From an uncultured Flammeovirgaceae bacterium (lineage in GTDB: Bacteria; Bacteroidota; Bacteroidia; Cytophagales; Cyclobacteriaceae), in NCBI GenBank assembly GCA_937138955.1, contig CAKZPJ010000647.1, positions 1 to 23,192 of the forward strand: a stretch of 23,192 bases of DNA, given 5' to 3'. Within the stretch, counting starts at the first letter, position 1. Each line of letters opens with the position of its first letter. A model generated the notes under the pieces. The model saw nothing but the letters and a program-made list of their open reading frames with translations. It did not search any database and had not been told where the DNA came from. Of the stretch, positions 8,229 through 16,309 are shown piece after piece. A program made the translations under genes and the position numbers.

Positions 8229-9335
8229 CTATCCAGAGATAGAATAGGCGTGAGCCGGAATTTCACCCAAACTTTTCATCATTTTAACGTGAGACGCCAG
8301 AGCATCGCGAAAGCGAGTTTTCTCGTGGTAGGGCAACTGAAACTCTTCGGCAGTTTGCTGCACAATAGGAGCAATAGCTTCATAGTGTACGTGGCAAATG
8401 TTCGGAAACAAATGATGCTCTACCTGAAAGTTGAGTCCTCCTACGTACCAATTCAGCAAACGGTTGTTACGCGCAAAATTAGCCGTCGTTTCTAACTGGT
8501 GAATGGCCCAAGCATTCTCAATATTACCTTCCTCATTGGGCAGTGGTTGTTCCACTTCCTCTACAATATGCGCCAGTTGAAACACGAGCGTAAGAATATA
8601 CCCTGCTGTAAAGTGCATTGCCAGCATCCCGATAATTACCTGCCACCATAGTAACGGAGTAATTAACATCGGTAGCGCTACCGTGAAAAAGAGGTATAAA
8701 ACCTTGGTGAAAATAAGTTTCCACAGCTCGCTAGTAAAATGCGATTTTTGCCGCTCTACCATCCCGATCTTATTGTAGTTTAATAGCTTAATCAGATCGC
8801 TAATAATAAAGAACAGAGTATTGAAGCCATACAAAAAGAATACATATACGTACTGGTAACGGTGTATCCACTGCAATGGAGAATGCTTTGATAGCCGGAT
8901 GACCAGCTTTGTACGGATATCATCGTCCAACCCGTGAATGTTAGTGTACGTATGGTGCAATACATTATGCTGTATTTTCCAGACTACGGGGTTAGCTCCA
9001 ATAAAATAGGTAATATACCCTACCCAACGATTAACGGTGGCACTGCGGGAATAGGAGCCATGCAAGGCATCATGCATCACTGACATACCAATCCCCGCCA
9101 TGGCTACACCCATGACAACAGCTAATAGCAGCAGCCACCAAGCACTTATTGATAAGGTAAGTATGGCTACGTAGGCACCTAGGTAGAGTGCTGAAAGGAT
9201 GATGGTTTTGGCCACCATTTTCCCGTTGCCGTAGTGAGAAATGTCTTTTTCTTTAAAATATTGGTTTACGCGCTTACGCAAAGTAGAGGAAAAGGCTGAC
9301 CGATCTGTATCGACAAACCGCGTTTGGTAGTTCAT
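8229..9335 (-). CDS. Membrane fatty-acid (acyl-CoA/acyl-lipid) desaturase
   Basis: A 368-aa integral membrane di-iron desaturase introducing double bonds into fatty acyl chains. All three histidine boxes are visible: HDALH (residues 88-92), HNVLHH (123-128) and QVEHH (304-308). The Q in the third box is typical of 'front-end' delta-5/delta-6-type desaturases. Hydrophobic hairpins surround about 45-85, 160-180 and 212-252. There is no N-terminal cytochrome b5 domain, so an external electron donor such as ferredoxin is expected. Regiospecificity cannot be determined. The gene is a single transcription unit as far as can be seen, with a large upstream gap. Confidence 0.93.
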   Translation of the reverse strand: MNYQTRFVDTDRSAFSSTLRKRVNQYFKEKDISHYGNGKMVAKTIILSALYLGAYVAILTLSISAWWLLLLAVVMGVAMAGIGMSVMHDALHGSYSRSATVNRWVGYITYFIGANPVVWKIQHNVLHHTYTNIHGLDDDIRTKLVIRLSKHSPLQWIHRYQYVYVFFLYGFNTLFFIISDLIKLLNYNKIGMVERQKSHFTSELWKLIFTKVLYLFFTVALPMLITPLLWWQVIIGMLAMHFTAGYILTLVFQLAHIVEEVEQPLPNEEGNIENAWAIHQLETTANFARNNRLLNWYVGGLNFQVEHHLFPNICHVHYEAIAPIVQQTAEEFQLPYHEKTRFRDALASHVKMMKSLGEIPAHAYSISG

Positions 9336-9665
9336 AAATATTATTTTAATAGATGTATTACTTTACATGCCGTCAAAGAGAGATGCGCCAAGAGGATGAA
9401 GGAATCAAAATGTGCCATCCGCCACAGCAATCTTCCCAGTGCCAGAATAAAGGAAAGCAAAATTACTGCCCCTTTACTACATAATGTTTTCGTAGATTGT
9501 TCAAGGAGCACGGTAAAATAGCACAAAAATCTGACTTACTATCTACTCCGTACCGAAAAACAAGTAGCATATTTTAGTTTTGAGCTTTCTAGAGATAATT
9601 ATTAATACACAATAGCCGCCCCAGTGAATAGATTCAGATGAGCGAAGCTTTCTGTGAAGTAGATT
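9336..9665. other. Intergenic region upstream of the desaturase gene
   Basis: These 330 bp lie between ispF and the desaturase gene, both read leftwards. Overlapping open frames of about 60 codons exist on both strands. The minus-strand one (9341-9526) would encode a hydrophobic peptide and stops 5 bp before the desaturase start. Neither has recognisable family features, and I do not call either as a gene. The region probably holds the desaturase promoter. No RNA gene or strong hairpin was seen. Confidence 0.4.
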
Positions 9666-10148
9666 TCAGCGAACTTTCTCAACAAGGGCTACCGCATGAG
9701 CAGCCACACCTTCCTTCCGACCGACGAAGCCCATCTTTTCGGAAGTAGTAGCTTTAATTGAAATAGCAGATTCTTCTACGTGCATCACCTCCGCCATTGT
9801 AGTGCGCATAGCTGGAATATGGGGATTTACTTTAGGAACCTCCAAACATACGGTAGCATCAATGTTTCCTAGTTCATAGCCTTCTTGGCGGAGTAACTGC
9901 ATTGCCTCTTTCAGCAAAATTTTACTATCAACTCCCTTATACTTCGGGTCAGTATCAGGAAAGTGGAAACCAATATCGCGCAGGTTGGCTGCTCCCAGCA
10001 AGGCATCGCAAATAGCGTGAATGAGTACATCCGCATCAGAGTGGCCTTTCGCCCCGTGGGTATGTTCCAGACGAATACCACCCAGCCAAAACTCCCGCCC
10101 CTCTTCTAATTGATGTACATCGTAGCCGTAGCCAATTCTAATGTTCAT
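9666..10148 (-). CDS. ispF: 2-C-methyl-D-erythritol 2,4-cyclodiphosphate synthase
   Basis: A 160-aa cytoplasmic enzyme of the MEP isoprenoid pathway. It converts 4-diphosphocytidyl-methylerythritol 2-phosphate to the 2,4-cyclodiphosphate with release of CMP. Motifs are intact: GYDVHQL supplies the metal ligands Asp10 and His12, and GHSDADVLIHAICDALLGAA holds the third ligand, His44. DIGFHFPDTD and ATTSEKMGFVGRKEG line the substrate and CMP pockets. Length matches the homotrimeric family. Its presence implies isoprenoid precursors are made by the MEP route. It appears to be monocistronic in this window. Confidence 0.97.
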   Translation of the reverse strand: MNIRIGYGYDVHQLEEGREFWLGGIRLEHTHGAKGHSDADVLIHAICDALLGAANLRDIGFHFPDTDPKYKGVDSKILLKEAMQLLRQEGYELGNIDATVCLEVPKVNPHIPAMRTTMAEVMHVEESAISIKATTSEKMGFVGRKEGVAAHAVALVEKVR

Positions 10149-10260
10149 AAATAAGTCAGTATGGTTTGTAAGGGCAATGATACGAAAAGTCGCTTAGGAT
10201 GAAAATTAGTCTTCTTTCAACGAAACTAGCGAGAAGTATCCCTGCATTGCATCTTGACCG

Positions 10261-11523
10261 CTATTTTGTAAAGTCAAGGATTGTTTCCCCTTGGTCTTTG
10301 GTTAAGTTAGCTTCTTTGGTAATACCATCAACCTTTACGCGGTAGCTTCCGTAGAAAGCTGGAGCAGTAAAAGTACCACCGTTACCTACCGAACCACTTT
10401 CTTTCGTCCACCACTCTTTAAAAATCAGATTTTGATAAGCCTTAGCCAGTGGAGTTGGAGTCCAGTCGCGCTTATACATCGAGGACGCAGGAATCCAATT
10501 GGCTCCCTCCCAAAATCCCCACATTAGAATACCATCTACTGCTGGGTGAGCAAAGCATATTCTATAGTAGTCAACCATTTCTTTAGCATTCAATTCAGCT
10601 TCCTGATCGGTCATCTTTAAGTTTCTATCGTTATGAAATTTTGATCGTTGCCCTGGCATATTAAATTCTGTGATACGGATGGGTAAGTTGAAAGTTGCTA
10701 GAGAATCTAACGCTGATTTTAGTTGCTCACGATCAAATGCCTCAGCATGCAAATGACCCTGTACTCCAATTCCGGCAAGCGGTATTCTTTGTTTCAAAAA
10801 GCTCCGAATCTGCGCCATAAATGCATCCAACTGGTTACCGGTTAAAATATCGTAGTCGTTCAGAAATAATTTTGCGTCCGGATCGCCACTATGAGCCCAC
10901 TGAGTCATTTGCTTGGTTATTTCGGAACCTAGACGGTCTTCATAATAGTTTCCGTGAATCATTTCGTTATTTAGATCGTATTCGGCAAACCGCCCTTTAT
11001 AACGCTTGGTAATCGCCTCTGCTCGTGTTTTCAATGTTTGCTTAAGTTCTTGGTCGTCTAGCTCTTTCACCCAAGGCTGTACGAACTTAGGTATTCCCCA
11101 GAATAAGTTATGAGCACGAAGAGGAATGTCGTTATCTTCAGACCATTCCAATATTCCATCCACAACCCGGTAGTTAACCTGGCCCTTTTGAGGCTCCATA
11201 CTGAGCCACTTTACTGCATTCTCAGTTACTGCCGAGTTAAAGTTTTCTAGAAATTTCTTTTTGTACTGCCGTAGATCACTCTCCAACATTGAACCATTGG
11301 CTAAACCGTTACTAATAGCAGCTCCAAACCAGAACTCGTGACTTACTTGCTCAATAACCACTTGTGCCCCTGGATTCGCTTTAATAATAAGTTTGCCCTG
11401 ACGGTGTTGAGCTATACTAGTACCGATATCACTATGCTGGCCGCTCAGCTCTGTTAGAAGCAACAGGTAAAACAGTGAAAGAATAATGGTGAATTTAGAA
11501 TTGATAACTTCGTAGAACTTCAT
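10261..11523 (-). CDS. Glycoside hydrolase family 10 endo-1,4-beta-xylanase-type enzyme
   Basis: A 420-aa exported GH10 retaining hydrolase acting on xylan-type beta-1,4 chains. Residues ~10-28 form a hydrophobic signal sequence. A short N-terminal beta segment (FWFGAAISNGL) leads into the barrel. Conserved positions are ENAVKW (101-106), His138 in RAHNLFWG, the acid/base Glu187 in DLNNEM and the nucleophile Glu286 in ITEFNMPG. The aromatic GILMWGFWEGANWIP closes the barrel. The C-terminal ~55 residues form a short beta-rich tail. The next gene, 56 bp downstream, is a sialidase-like protein, so the pair may handle a plant- or algal-type glycan. Substrate preference is inferred from the family only. 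Confidence 0.93.
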   Translation of the reverse strand: MKFYEVINSKFTIILSLFYLLLLTELSGQHSDIGTSIAQHRQGKLIIKANPGAQVVIEQVSHEFWFGAAISNGLANGSMLESDLRQYKKKFLENFNSAVTENAVKWLSMEPQKGQVNYRVVDGILEWSEDNDIPLRAHNLFWGIPKFVQPWVKELDDQELKQTLKTRAEAITKRYKGRFAEYDLNNEMIHGNYYEDRLGSEITKQMTQWAHSGDPDAKLFLNDYDILTGNQLDAFMAQIRSFLKQRIPLAGIGVQGHLHAEAFDREQLKSALDSLATFNLPIRITEFNMPGQRSKFHNDRNLKMTDQEAELNAKEMVDYYRICFAHPAVDGILMWGFWEGANWIPASSMYKRDWTPTPLAKAYQNLIFKEWWTKESGSVGNGGTFTAPAFYGSYRVKVDGITKEANLTKDQGETILDFTK

Positions 11524-11579
11524 GTTAGGTAGTTTATCGCGATGGTGCGGGCAAGTTATTAAGGAATTCCGACTTTGAT

Positions 11580-12836
11580 TTAAGAAAAATTACGATTGGG
11601 CTGATCCCAGTGAATACGGGCAACGTACACACTACCGTCGCTGCCGTACTTTTCAACCCCTTTGGGCTGCATCCACTCTGATACAGTTACCCAGGTTTCA
11701 TCCGGACTTATTTCGGTCACTCCAAAATTACCTAATCGGGCACCTCGCTCTGGCACCAATATGCGCTCCGTTTCACGAATCACACATAACCTGTCCAGGT
11801 CTACCTGAGCCATAAATAGAGGCGCACGATGCCGGAACACATGGTCATTGTTAGCACCCCGGCGAGTGTAAACCAGAAACAGTCCATCGCTATGGGTCAC
11901 CCAATGCTGCTGGGTATTGTAATTACCTAATTCGGTTCCATCGTCAAACGTCCAGGGCCGGATCGGGTCAAAGTGTAAGCCATCTTTGCTTTTGGTCACA
12001 AATCCTAATTTATCATTTCGAATAGTAAGAAAATACTCATTACCAAAACGAGTGAGTGAGGGCTCGTGCAAGCCGCGAGTATCATTGTTAATACCCAGTT
12101 CGTTACCCTGCTTCTGATAGCTAAGTATTTCTCCATCAAAGGCGCATTGAATCACCGTTATATGGGAATTTTTATTTGGCGGATGGAAGGAAATAGGCAA
12201 CAGAATGGTACCGTCGGCTTCATCGTAGCGCTGTACACATCCGGCTCCGGCACTATCAAATTTAGCTTGGTTCGGCATCTGGAGTTTCTTCCAGGTCGCC
12301 CACTGATCCTCCTGAACGTCGTAAACCGAATACGCGGTGTGGCGAGGTCGAGGATGTTCAACTTCCCATTCGGGAGTGTACACAATGGTATGTCCGATGC
12401 CTAATAGGGTTTTAGTAGAATTATGGAACCGTGGCCAGAAATCACTGGCGGCTACTGGACGTTCAACCCCATCAATTGTCTCGAGGCGAGGAGCCAAAGT
12501 AGCCAGAGAACGGGGTTCCGTCCACAACTTTCCCAGATCGTTAGTATGCAGATCAAACATTCCCTTAAAAACATCGCTGCCCGAAAGCTGAAGAGTGTTC
12601 ATCGTTATTACTACCCGAGGTAGTCCACTTTGCCCCGCAGTCGGAATAATACCCGCTCGTGGATGCACCCAACACTGCTGACCATCAAATAGCTTAGTAG
12701 GAACGTCTAAAGAAAGGTGGTATTTAAGGTTACTGGAGTACTCGGTCCTACTGCTAGCCAGGTTTGATAGTGGTAGGTTCAATAACGAAAATCCGCTGAT
12801 TAGTGAGGTTTTGGTAAAATGCCGACGGGTAATCAT
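11580..12836 (-). CDS. Tat-exported sialidase/BNR-like (six-bladed propeller) protein
   Basis: A 418-aa protein with an N-terminal twin-arginine-type signal (ITRRHFTKTSLISGFSLL) and a beta-propeller body resembling the exo-alpha-sialidase/BNR-repeat group. Repeated strand-turn patterns with Asp/Trp are visible, for example NDLGKLWTEP, SKDGLHFDPIRPW and SPDETWVTVSEW. Pocket-like residues include DTRGLHEPSLTRFG and NYNTQQHWV. A true sialidase needs an Arg triad, which I could not confirm. It may instead act on, or bind, another glycan. It shares strand and close spacing with the GH10 gene downstream, suggesting a two-gene carbohydrate operon in which this gene is transcribed first. Confidence 0.75.
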   Translation of the reverse strand: MITRRHFTKTSLISGFSLLNLPLSNLASSRTEYSSNLKYHLSLDVPTKLFDGQQCWVHPRAGIIPTAGQSGLPRVVITMNTLQLSGSDVFKGMFDLHTNDLGKLWTEPRSLATLAPRLETIDGVERPVAASDFWPRFHNSTKTLLGIGHTIVYTPEWEVEHPRPRHTAYSVYDVQEDQWATWKKLQMPNQAKFDSAGAGCVQRYDEADGTILLPISFHPPNKNSHITVIQCAFDGEILSYQKQGNELGINNDTRGLHEPSLTRFGNEYFLTIRNDKLGFVTKSKDGLHFDPIRPWTFDDGTELGNYNTQQHWVTHSDGLFLVYTRRGANNDHVFRHRAPLFMAQVDLDRLCVIRETERILVPERGARLGNFGVTEISPDETWVTVSEWMQPKGVEKYGSDGSVYVARIHWDQPNRNFS

Positions 12837-13229
12837 GGAGAGTTTATTGGTTGTATCTTAGAGCTTCAAAATACCATATTTAGTAGAAGTTTACCAGCTA
12901 TCAGATGCGTGACATTAGAGTAGAATCAAGGCAATTTTTCACTGTCAATCGCTTAGAAGCTGTTTGAGTTGTTACTTCGTGCTACAAACACGCCTTTTGG
13001 GCTACCACGTCGTTACTTTTTCAATCCATAGCGCTGCTATGCCTCCTCAAAAGTGCCTCGTGTCGCCTCAAAATCCGTTGTTTTCGCATCAAATAATTAA
13101 CTCAAACAGCTTCTTAGAACCGGTCGCTATAACACTTTAATACCTAGAACCCGTTCCTGTAATATTTAGCTTATTTTTCGTTTAGTTGTGAGAGTAAGTT
13201 TGCTCAAATTTACTGGAAAAAAACTGTCG
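12837..13229. other. Divergent intergenic region with a large palindrome
   Basis: These 393 bp separate the sialidase-like gene (leftward) from the transglutaminase-like gene (rightward). The dominant content is the imperfect palindrome at 12955-13114, listed separately. The remainder presumably holds two divergent promoters. No open frame here looks coding. Confidence 0.5.
12955..13114. repeat. 160-bp imperfect palindrome with 16-bp perfect inverted ends (MITE-like or hairpin element)
   Basis: The first 16 bases, AGAAGCTGTTTGAGTT (12955-12970), are the exact reverse complement of the last 16 (13099-13114). The midpoint of these arms falls at 13034.5. A smaller perfect hairpin, CATAGC-GCT-GCTATG (13027-13041), is centred at 13034, so the whole segment folds symmetrically. 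The arms between are only partly complementary (for example the CTTTTGGGCTACCACG and CCTCGTGTCGCCTCAAAAT portions). It encodes no protein. It could be a miniature inverted-repeat element or an extended transcript hairpin. No target-site duplication is obvious. Confidence 0.7.
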
Positions 13230-14282
13230 ATGATGAATAAGATATTTATACCCTTGCTTTTGGGGATACTGTTACTATCTACTACAATTTTATCAGCTAA
13301 AGAAATTGACTACTCAAAAATTGACCTTCATGCCCGTCAAGCTCCTCAAAATATTCACACAGATATTGGTAGGTTAGTAAAGTACTTAAATAAGCCAGCT
13401 ACTAATGACTACGAAAGAGTGCGATCATTTTATAGCTGGATAGCCGATAATATCGCCTACGATGTAAAACTATTTAAGAGTTACCGCCCGTCGCACTATC
13501 AACCTTTGTCACCTGCCGATGTGTTGAAACGGCGTAGAGCGGTATGCCAGGGGTACGCTGAACTTTTTCAAGAGATGTGTCAGAAAGTTGGTATCAAGAG
13601 CTACGTGGTGGGTGGCTACAGCAAAGGGTTTGGCTATATTCCCAAAGCGAAATTTACGGTAGCGGATCACGCTTGGAATGTGGTGCAGATAGAAGGTAAA
13701 TGGCACTTAATTGATGTGACTTGGGGCAGTGGTGGGCTTAACGATAAAATGAAGTTTATAAAGCAATTTAATGAGCAATACTTTTTGACTGACCCAAAAG
13801 TATTTGTGTTTAATCATTTACCTTTGGCACCCATGTGGCAGTTACTGGAATGCCCGGTTCCAATTAAAACCTACGCTCAAGGTGAAGAGCAGATCAAGAA
13901 TCATCTAAGTCAGAGTAAACGCAACTGCTTGAACTATAACCGACAGATTGAAGAATTTGAACGGAAGTCCGAGAAAGAGCGTATGTTCTTTGTTGCTACT
14001 ATGGCTTATGATTTTAATCCCGATAATCCGGTAGTGTTGGCTCGGGCTCGTATGGATCAGGCCAATCAGTTGATGAGTAGCATCCCGCGCCAGCTCAGTT
14101 CTCGGGAAGTAATTCTTGAGGCCATAAAAACCCAGGAACTAGCTTTGAGCTACCTCACAAAGGCTCAAAATTTAGTGAAGGCAGTAAAAGGTACTAGTGC
14201 AGATCAAGAAAAAAAATTAATTGCTAGTAATATTAAAACCAGTGAGCAGAACCTCCGTGGTATGAAAAACGCGATTAGGTAA
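13230..14282 (+). CDS. Secreted transglutaminase-like cysteine protease-fold protein
   Basis: A 350-aa exported protein with a transglutaminase-like core. I start at the ATG at 13230 because it directly precedes a signal peptide (MMNKIFIPLLLGILLLS); a GTG 14 codons earlier would give an awkward long N-region. Counted from this ATG, the catalytic triad is Cys106 in RAVCQGYAELF, His147 in DHAWNVV and Asp162 in LIDVTWG. The preceding SFYSWIADNIAYD is typical of the family. The C-terminal ~150 residues are helical and charged with no known domain. The gene converges on the T9SS cargo gene, 33 bp tail to tail. A 3' remnant of a second copy lies at 16115-16213. Role unknown; peptidase or cell-wall processing is plausible. 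Confidence 0.88.
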   Translation: MMNKIFIPLLLGILLLSTTILSAKEIDYSKIDLHARQAPQNIHTDIGRLVKYLNKPATNDYERVRSFYSWIADNIAYDVKLFKSYRPSHYQPLSPADVLKRRRAVCQGYAELFQEMCQKVGIKSYVVGGYSKGFGYIPKAKFTVADHAWNVVQIEGKWHLIDVTWGSGGLNDKMKFIKQFNEQYFLTDPKVFVFNHLPLAPMWQLLECPVPIKTYAQGEEQIKNHLSQSKRNCLNYNRQIEEFERKSEKERMFFVATMAYDFNPDNPVVLARARMDQANQLMSSIPRQLSSREVILEAIKTQELALSYLTKAQNLVKAVKGTSADQEKKLIASNIKTSEQNLRGMKNAIR

Positions 14283-14315
14283 GTGACGTTTCTCTTTACC
14301 CCGTTTCACAAGTAT

Positions 14316-15548
14316 TTACTGCTTCATGATTCGCGCTGCCGAAGAAGGTTTTCCGTTGAAGACTAATCGAAGTAAGTAGATACCACTTTGTAACTGTTCA
14401 GCTTGGTAAAATTTGTGCTGGTTGCGTCCGGCGTATACCGAAACCTCTTCGCTGGCTACTACCCTTCCCCTAGTATTCATCAACTGAATGAGTGCGGTGC
14501 CCGAGGTAGCCACGGTAAAGTCTACTCGGAACGATGATTGGAACGGGTTGGGAGCCACCTTGCTGATAGAAGGAGCCTGACTGGTCTCCAATGAAGCTTC
14601 CAAGGAAACGGCTACTGCTTTAAATACTTCAAATTGGCCGTCGAAATCCGTTTGCCGTAAGCGGTAGTAGGAAATTTCCGGTAGAGGAAAAGGGTCAGTA
14701 AACGAATAAGAGATTGGTCGCTGACTGTTGCCCGATCCAGGAATGGTCGCAATCTTTTCAAACTTTCTACCATCACCGCTGCGCTCTATGGTAAAGAAAT
14801 CGTTATTGATCTCTTCGGCGGTTTCCCACTCCAGCAGTACTTCTGCCCCCTGCACTTTAGCCCTGAAGAACGTGAGGGAAACGGGGAGGGTGCCATTACT
14901 GGCGTCTGTGAATATTTGATAAGCTTTAGGATGTTCGTTCTGAAATGCAGTTTCATTTTTATCAACATTATCTGCATCGTTGTTACCGGAAGTAGTTCCC
15001 ATGACGTAAAGATCTCCCCCGGTAGAATTATAGGTGTCTTTTTTGCCGTTAGGGAAATTTAAATCTCCACCTACAGCCACTACCCCGCTATTGCCGACCG
15101 TAATTTTACTGCCAGTAGTGTTAAAGTTCTCAGTGACAATCAGCACGCCGTCACCACTAATTACTAATTCAGCTTCATTTCCCATCGTTAAGCTACCAAT
15201 AATTACCAATGAATCAGAAACTGTTAAAACACCATCATTACCAAAACTTAAATCACCCGAGCGAACAACGAATTCAGAAATCTCTACGCTCGAGCGAATT
15301 CCCGATGTAGCGGGAGCTGGTGTGCTAATCCATACGTTGTCATCGATCCAGGAACCATCTGCAGTAGCTGTGAAGTCGGCAGCAGCGGCTTTACTATCGG
15401 TGCTGGCCCCAAGGTTCAAATAGAAGAATATACCAACCCCAACAATGGCCGCAATAGCAATTCCAGCCGCAGCGTAAACCAACGTCTGTTTTCTCTTCAG
15501 CTTAATTGACGGCTGGTTTTTAAGCGTTCGTTTTCTTTTCATAGTCAT
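14316..15548 (-). CDS. T9SS type A sorting-domain protein with N-terminal membrane anchor
   Basis: A 410-aa presumptive cell-surface protein. Residues 3-22 are strongly basic (KRKRTLKNQPSIKLKRK) and precede a hydrophobic helix at ~23-45 (YAAAGIAIAAIVGVGIFFYL). Residues ~60-190 form a repetitive beta-rich region of short 'GSLTMGNEAELVISG'-like turns. A fibronectin-like module follows (LLEWETAEEINNDFFTIERS to YYRLRQTDFDG). The end is a type IX secretion sorting domain (ISKVAPNPFQSSFRVDF, GIYLLRLVFNG). The in-frame ATG two codons later (15542) aligns better with the paralogue at 16310-17311 and may be the true start. An IS hairpin lies about 16 bp upstream, so transcription may be affected. Confidence 0.88.
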   Translation of the reverse strand: MTMKRKRTLKNQPSIKLKRKQTLVYAAAGIAIAAIVGVGIFFYLNLGASTDSKAAAADFTATADGSWIDDNVWISTPAPATSGIRSSVEISEFVVRSGDLSFGNDGVLTVSDSLVIIGSLTMGNEAELVISGDGVLIVTENFNTTGSKITVGNSGVVAVGGDLNFPNGKKDTYNSTGGDLYVMGTTSGNNDADNVDKNETAFQNEHPKAYQIFTDASNGTLPVSLTFFRAKVQGAEVLLEWETAEEINNDFFTIERSGDGRKFEKIATIPGSGNSQRPISYSFTDPFPLPEISYYRLRQTDFDGQFEVFKAVAVSLEASLETSQAPSISKVAPNPFQSSFRVDFTVATSGTALIQLMNTRGRVVASEEVSVYAGRNQHKFYQAEQLQSGIYLLRLVFNGKPSSAARIMKQ

Positions 15549-15563
15549 TAAATGGTTGAAACC

Positions 15564-15580
15564 CTCGTCTTCTAGACGAG
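15564..15580. repeat. Left-end hairpin of the IS200/IS605-type element
   Basis: A perfect 7-bp stem with a 3-base loop (CTCGTCT TCT AGACGAG) just upstream of the transposase gene. A second small stem, GCC-TTCA-GGC, follows at 15584-15593. Such hairpins are recognised by the Y1 transposase in related elements. Confidence 0.7.
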
Positions 15581-15601
15581 AGCGCCTTCAGGCTTGGCAT
15601 A

Positions 15602-16114
15602 ATGAATGAGTGTTGTAGCTTTGCAGAGATATCTAAATACAGCAAAGGAAGCCATACGACGTATTATCACCGCTATCACCTGGTTTGGATTACAAAATAT
15701 CGGTACAAAGTACTTCGGGGAGCACTGCAAAAGCGGGTACGCGATCTGATCGCTCAGGTAGCTGATGAAATGAATATCAAAATATTTAACGGAGTAGTTT
15801 CTAGCGATCATGTACATATTTTTTGCAGCATTCCACCCCATATACCCGTTAGCGAGTTCGCCAAAAAGGCAAAAGGGCGTAGCTCCCGGAAGGTGCAGAT
15901 AGAGTTTCCGGAATTGAAGACAAAATATTGGGGGAAGCACTTTTGGGGTCGAGGCTACTTTAGCTCGAACCGTGGTACTGTAACCGACGAAATAATTAAT
16001 GAGTACATTGATAATCATACGGATGCCTATAGAAGTGATAATCAAAATAATATTTCTTTAGAACAAATCCCGACTTCCAGTCGTGATTCAAACCTACTAT
16101 CTCATAGATGGTAG
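15602..16114 (+). CDS. tnpA: IS200/IS605 family Y1 transposase TnpA
   Basis: A 170-aa single-strand-specific transposase of the HUH superfamily. It nicks and rejoins DNA through a tyrosine intermediate. Visible hallmarks are YYHRYHLVWITKYRYKVL near the N-terminus, the HUH metal motif in SSDHVHIFCSIPPH, the KGRSSRKVQIEFPEL helix and WGRGYFSSNRGTVTDEIINEYIDNH. The Tyr of the last segment is the candidate nucleophile. The length is slightly above usual because a C-terminal tail of about 30 residues follows. The frame is intact, so the element could still be active. The first 10-12 residues are less family-like, and an internal start is possible. No tnpB accompanies it. Confidence 0.92.
   Translation: MNECCSFAEISKYSKGSHTTYYHRYHLVWITKYRYKVLRGALQKRVRDLIAQVADEMNIKIFNGVVSSDHVHIFCSIPPHIPVSEFAKKAKGRSSRKVQIEFPELKTKYWGKHFWGRGYFSSNRGTVTDEIINEYIDNHTDAYRSDNQNNISLEQIPTSSRDSNLLSHRW
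16094..16114. repeat. Right-end hairpin candidate of the IS200/IS605-type element
   Basis: CTACTATCT and AGATGGTAG pair over 9 positions, with one G:T wobble and a CAT loop. It overlaps the last codons and stop of the transposase gene. A second candidate (CGACT TCC AGTCG) sits at 16071-16083. Confidence 0.55.
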
Positions 16115-16213
16115 TGATTTAGTGATAGTGCAGAACAGGAAAAACGACTAATTACCTCAAATATTAATACAAGCAAGCAGAATCTTACAGGGTTAAGAAA
16201 TGCTATTAAATAA
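16115..16213 (+). pseudogene. 3' remnant of a second transglutaminase-like gene
   Basis: Between the transposase stop and 16213 a short frame ending in TAA reads SAEQEKRLITSNINTSKQNL and then ends in NAIK. The end of the intact transglutaminase-like protein (13230-14282) reads SADQEKKLIASNIKTSEQNL and ends in NAIR. About 19 of 29 aligned residues are identical, with the stop codon in the same place. Codons 16121-16213 are clearly homologous. Nothing of the catalytic domain or signal peptide remains; the IS element sits where they would be. This is therefore a truncated leftover from a duplication of the whole module. Confidence 0.85.
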
Positions 16214-16309
16214 CTTTAAGTCTCTAGACGGTTTTCAAATCTCTGAGATGATGTACTTCTCTATCTGTTTAAATTGATATAATATTACGATTGTGCGGAA
16301 TGAGGTTAG

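Larger units (their letters stand above)
15560..16114 (+). mobile_element. IS200/IS605-type insertion sequence (single transposase gene, hairpin ends)
   Basis: The element consists of one Y1 transposase gene flanked by hairpins, as expected for the IS200/IS605 family, which moves as single-stranded DNA and lacks terminal inverted repeats. The left hairpin is CTCGTCT-TCT-AGACGAG (15564-15580). On the right are CGACT-TCC-AGTCG (16071-16083) and a 9-bp stem with one G:T pair at 16094-16114 (CTACTATCT / AGATGGTAG). Exact boundaries cannot be fixed without an empty site. The right end abuts a remnant of a transglutaminase gene, and the left end lies about 16 bp from the start of the T9SS cargo gene. 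Confidence 0.75.

Noticed and set aside
12066..12404. 112-codon plus-strand frame inside the sialidase-like gene
   Set aside because: It is the antisense shadow of a well-supported longer gene with a Tat signal.
15034..15260. CRISPR-like repeated pattern in the T9SS cargo gene
   Set aside because: The repetition reflects short beta-turn repeats in the protein; units are irregular in length and the coding frame is maintained.
15034..15423. 129-codon plus-strand open frame inside the T9SS cargo gene
   Set aside because: It is antisense to the repetitive beta region of the cargo gene, which produces Pro/Ser/Thr-rich low-complexity translation. No start context or homology is apparent.
15572..16045. 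157-codon open frame on the minus strand
   Set aside because: It lies antisense within the transposase gene, whose family motifs are clear in the plus strand; the minus-strand translation shows no recognisable domain.
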